34,275 nucleotides of DNA from Halobacteriales archaeon SW_7_65_23 (GTDB lineage: Archaea; Halobacteriota; Halobacteria; Halobacteriales; Haloarculaceae). The first letter of the stretch is position 1; the number at the start of each line of letters is the position of its first letter. The notes below the pieces were generated by a model. It was not told where the DNA came from, ran no database searches, and saw only the letters and a list, made by a program, of their open reading frames with translations. Shown here piece by piece: positions 31,800 through 34,275 of this stretch. The position numbers and the translations under genes were made by a program. The stretch is taken from assembly GCA_003022725.1 (NCBI GenBank), contig PXSQ01000113.1, forward strand, positions 1 through 34,275. The letters run 5' to 3'.

Positions 31800-33836
31800 A
31801 TGACCCGCCGCGAGTTTCGCGACCTCTCGACGCCCCGGCAAGCCAGGGACGCTATCGAGGCGCTCGACATCCGCGGCGGCACCGAGGAGCGATCCCCGGT
31901 CGAGGCGCGCGGGCTGGTGCTGGCCGAGCGGATCGACGCCGAAATCGACGTCCCGGGGTTCGACCGCGCGGCGATGGACGGGTACGCCGTCCGGGCTGCC
32001 GACACGTTCGGCGCCAGCGAAGGCGAACCGGTGACTCTCCCCGTCGTTGCGACCATTGGCGCCGGTAACGCACCGGACACGACCGTCGGGGAGGGCGAGG
32101 CCGTCCAGGTCGCGACCGGCGCCGTCCTGCCGCCCGGCGCGGACGCGGTCGTGCCGGTCGAACGCACCGTGGAGGCCGACGACAGCGTCGAGGTCCGCAC
32201 CGCCGTCGCACCGGGCGACAACGTGATGCCCCGCGGTGCCGACCTCGCCGCCGGGGACCGCGCGCTCGCCCCCGGAACGCGGCTGGGACCACGCCACGTC
32301 GGCCTGTTGGCTGGACTCGGGCGGCAAACAGTGCCTGTCCGGCGGCCGCCCCGGGTCGCCGTCGTGTCGACCGGCGAGGAGCTCGTCCAGCCGGGGGCGC
32401 AACTGGACCCCTCTGCCGGCCAGATCTACGACGTGAACGGCCACTCGATCGCGGCGGCTGTCGAGGCTGCCGGGGGCGAGGCCGTCCGCTACGTCGAGAC
32501 GTCCGACGACGAGGCGGCGCTGCGGGAGACCCTCTCTGAGGCGGCGGCGGAGACGGATCTCCTGCTCACCTCCGGATCGACGAGCGCCGGGACCGGCGAT
32601 GTGCTCGTCGAACTGCTGGAGGAGGACGGCGAACGGCTGGTCCACGGGGTCGCGGTCAAACCGGGCCGGCCGTTGCTCGTTGGCCGGCTGTTCAACACCC
32701 CCTACGTCGGGTTGCCGGGCTATCCCGTCTCGGCCCTGTCTGTGTTCCGTACGTTCGTCGCGCCGGCACTCGGGGAGGGGTCTGATAGCTCATCCGCCGC
32801 CGCAGCCAGCAAAACTGAAGCGACACTCGCGACCAGGGTCCGCTACGACGGCGGCCGCCTGCGGTTGCTCGCCGTGGGGCTGGTCACCGATGGTGACGGC
32901 AGTCGTGTCGCGTACGCCTCGACGAAGGGTAGCGGCGCGACGACGACGCTGGTCGAGACCGATGGTGTCGTCCGGATGCCACCCGAGACCTCGCTGCTTG
33001 CTGTGGGCTCGACGGTCACAGTCGAGCGGTTCGACGACGCGCCGATCCCGACGCTGTTAGGCGTTGGCGACTCGGATCCGGCGTTCTGGCGGCTGCTCGA
33101 CGGTCTCGACCGCACCCGGTATCTGCGGCTGGCCGACGCGGACGCCAGCCGGTGGCTCGCTGACGGGATTCCAGACGTGGCGGTAACCGCCGGGTCGGTC
33201 CCCGACGGCGAGGAACTCGGCGGCTGGGTGCGCGAGTGGGGGCTGGTCGTCCCCGAGGGCAACCCCGCAGGGATTTCGGACGTCGTTGATCTCGCCGACC
33301 TGGACGGGCAGTTCGCGAACCTCGACGCGTCGATCTCACTGCGGGACGCGTTCGACGAGCGGTTGGCGGCTACCGACGTCGATCCTGACGACATCGACGG
33401 CTATCGCAGGTCGCTTCCGGGGATCGAATCGCCGGCCCGGAGCGTCGTTGCGGGCCGTGCGGACGTCGGTCCAGGTCTCCGGGCGACCGCCGCGGATCTC
33501 GCTCTCGGCTTCGTGCCGATCGGGACCCAGCGGCTGAGGGTGATGCTGAACGCCAACAGGGCAACCAAGGCGAGCGTCGAGCAGCTGCGGTCCCTGCTTG
33601 CGGACTCACTCGACGACCTCCTGGAGTCGATCGAGGAGATGCGGGCGGAGATCGAAGACTACCGGCGCGAATACGGCGTCGAAGCGCCCGAGGACCTCGC
33701 GGTACTGGATGAAACGGCCGATGGATCGGCTGACCCCTGGGGCGACGTCACCGACTGGATGACGACGCGCGAACACCTCGCGATCGCACGGGCGGCGCTC
33801 GCGTACAAACGAGCCAGCGTTCTCGCGAACGCATAG
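31800..33836 (+). CDS. moeA: MoeA molybdotransferase with substrate-binding domain and unusual C-terminal extension
   Basis: This 678-residue protein inserts molybdate into adenylated molybdopterin. MoeA domain (about 1-385): VPGFDRAAMDGYAVRA, GEAVQVATGAVLPPGADAVV, RVAVVSTGEELV, TSGSTSAGTGD and GLPGYPVSALSVF. PBP-like molybdate-sensing domain (about 420-600): VGDSDPAFWRLLDGL, VTAGSVPDGEELGGWVREWG, GIESPARSVVAGRADVGPGL and GFVPIGTQRLRV. Haloarchaeal MoeA-PBP fusions usually end soon after this. Here about 80 residues follow: LDDLLESIEEMRAEIEDYRR, EYGVEAPEDLAVL, then WGDVTDWMTTREHLAIARAA. That tail resembles the C-terminal helices of DUF7342-type regulators. An in-frame ATG at 33543 could start a 97-residue stand-alone product. 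The next gene starts 1 bp after the stop. Confidence 0.88.
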   Translation: MTRREFRDLSTPRQARDAIEALDIRGGTEERSPVEARGLVLAERIDAEIDVPGFDRAAMDGYAVRAADTFGASEGEPVTLPVVATIGAGNAPDTTVGEGEAVQVATGAVLPPGADAVVPVERTVEADDSVEVRTAVAPGDNVMPRGADLAAGDRALAPGTRLGPRHVGLLAGLGRQTVPVRRPPRVAVVSTGEELVQPGAQLDPSAGQIYDVNGHSIAAAVEAAGGEAVRYVETSDDEAALRETLSEAAAETDLLLTSGSTSAGTGDVLVELLEEDGERLVHGVAVKPGRPLLVGRLFNTPYVGLPGYPVSALSVFRTFVAPALGEGSDSSSAAAASKTEATLATRVRYDGGRLRLLAVGLVTDGDGSRVAYASTKGSGATTTLVETDGVVRMPPETSLLAVGSTVTVERFDDAPIPTLLGVGDSDPAFWRLLDGLDRTRYLRLADADASRWLADGIPDVAVTAGSVPDGEELGGWVREWGLVVPEGNPAGISDVVDLADLDGQFANLDASISLRDAFDERLAATDVDPDDIDGYRRSLPGIESPARSVVAGRADVGPGLRATAADLALGFVPIGTQRLRVMLNANRATKASVEQLRSLLADSLDDLLESIEEMRAEIEDYRREYGVEAPEDLAVLDETADGSADPWGDVTDWMTTREHLAIARAALAYKRASVLANA

Positions 33837-33837
33837 C

Positions 33838-34275
33838 GTGTCGTCGAACCGCGATCAGCACGAGTCCGGGCCGATCGATCCGGACGCACTACGTCGGATT
33901 CGGAAGGTGTTTCGGCGACACGAACCGCTCGTCGACTCGACCGAGATCGACTCGCCGGCACGACCGAGAACGCTCTCGGCGGCTCTAGGCATCGGGTTCG
34001 ATTCGCCCGGCCGGTTCGACGTCAGGTGGAGTCGCCGCGAGTACTACAGTTACCACTACCAGGAACCGGACGACGGGCTCGCCGTTCGCTTCGATCGTCA
34101 CCCGAACCCCCACTCGCCGGAAACGCACTTTCACCCTCCTCCCGACGCTTCGACGGATAGGACTGAGCCTTCCTGCATCGAGATGGTGCTCCCGAAGTTA
34201 GTGACGCTCGCCATGCTCGAAGCGTGGCGCTACGGCCTCGATTGCGAGGACGTCTCCCTCGTGAACACGCTCGAC
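33838..34275 (+). CDS. TumE-like (DUF6516-like) putative toxin, partial at window end
   Basis: The frame is open to the window edge (146 codons) from GTG 33838, 1 bp after the moeA stop. The core reads RFDVRWSRREYYSYHYQEPD, then GLAVRFDRHPNPHSPETHFH and PPPD. This follows the pattern Y-x-Y-x-Y-Q, R-x-D-x-x-P-(N/H)-(P/H), H-x-H of TumE-type toxins of type II toxin-antitoxin modules. TumE normally has a small antitoxin gene beside it. Here the only candidate is the C-terminal extension of MoeA. The C-terminus lies outside the window. The family call is from motif reading only. Confidence 0.6.
   Translation, partial: MSSNRDQHESGPIDPDALRRIRKVFRRHEPLVDSTEIDSPARPRTLSAALGIGFDSPGRFDVRWSRREYYSYHYQEPDDGLAVRFDRHPNPHSPETHFHPPPDASTDRTEPSCIEMVLPKLVTLAMLEAWRYGLDCEDVSLVNTLD

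Overview
The window is haloarchaeal chromosomal DNA (class Halobacteria). It is GC-rich, and its proteins are acidic and rich in Asp/Glu. TATA boxes lie about 25-29 bp upstream of many starts, and the deduced leaders are absent or very short. The gene set includes archaeal RIO1, aIF-1A, the tubulin-like CetZ1, the coenzyme F420 genes cofC and cofG, Tat lipoproteins and haloarchaea-only micro-proteins. No rRNA, tRNA, CRISPR array or intact transposase was seen.

Layout. 1-461: non-coding left edge with palindromic sequence and a 43-bp hairpin. 462-4812: a redoxin, a small zinc protein and an ATP-dependent hydantoinase/oxoprolinase pair (hyuA-hyuB). 4968-6117: a palindromic repeat and the RIO1 kinase. 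6220-14068: a surface-glycoconjugate block with a GT4 glycosyltransferase, two sulfatase/phosphatase-fold enzymes, a frameshifted LPG-synthase-like membrane protein, an APH-fold kinase and a GT87-like membrane glycosyltransferase. This block is littered with tiny inverted-repeat elements. 14236-15594: aIF-1A, a small membrane protein and an MscS-like channel. 15640-19637: cofG, cofC, a secreted membrane-anchored protein and cetZ1, all on the minus strand. 19813-22839: a second GT87-like enzyme, an NDUFA9-like SDR and LemA. 23051-23874: three micro-proteins. 23887-31242: S-adenosylhomocysteine hydrolase, a sugar-nucleotide-type epimerase and a four-gene BMP-type (probably nucleoside) ABC importer. 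31224-34275: mobB and moeA of molybdenum cofactor synthesis, then a partial TumE-like toxin gene.

The most interesting structures are these. (1) A family of roughly 108-111 bp inverted-repeat elements with 14-16 bp termini and 3-bp TCA/TGA target duplications. At 9451-9787 three copies are nested inside one another, and each layer is about 110 bp once the next is removed. Two other members sit on or beside stop codons. (2) A MoeA whose C-terminus runs on into an about 80-residue helical segment resembling the tail of haloarchaeal regulator/antitoxin proteins. It is followed after 1 nt by a TumE-like toxin gene, suggesting a MoeA-antitoxin fusion. (3) A one-base frameshift that splits the LPG-synthase-like gene. 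(4) A 30-bp in-frame minisatellite inside a membrane glycosyltransferase.

Family assignments come from motif reading and memory; no database search was run.
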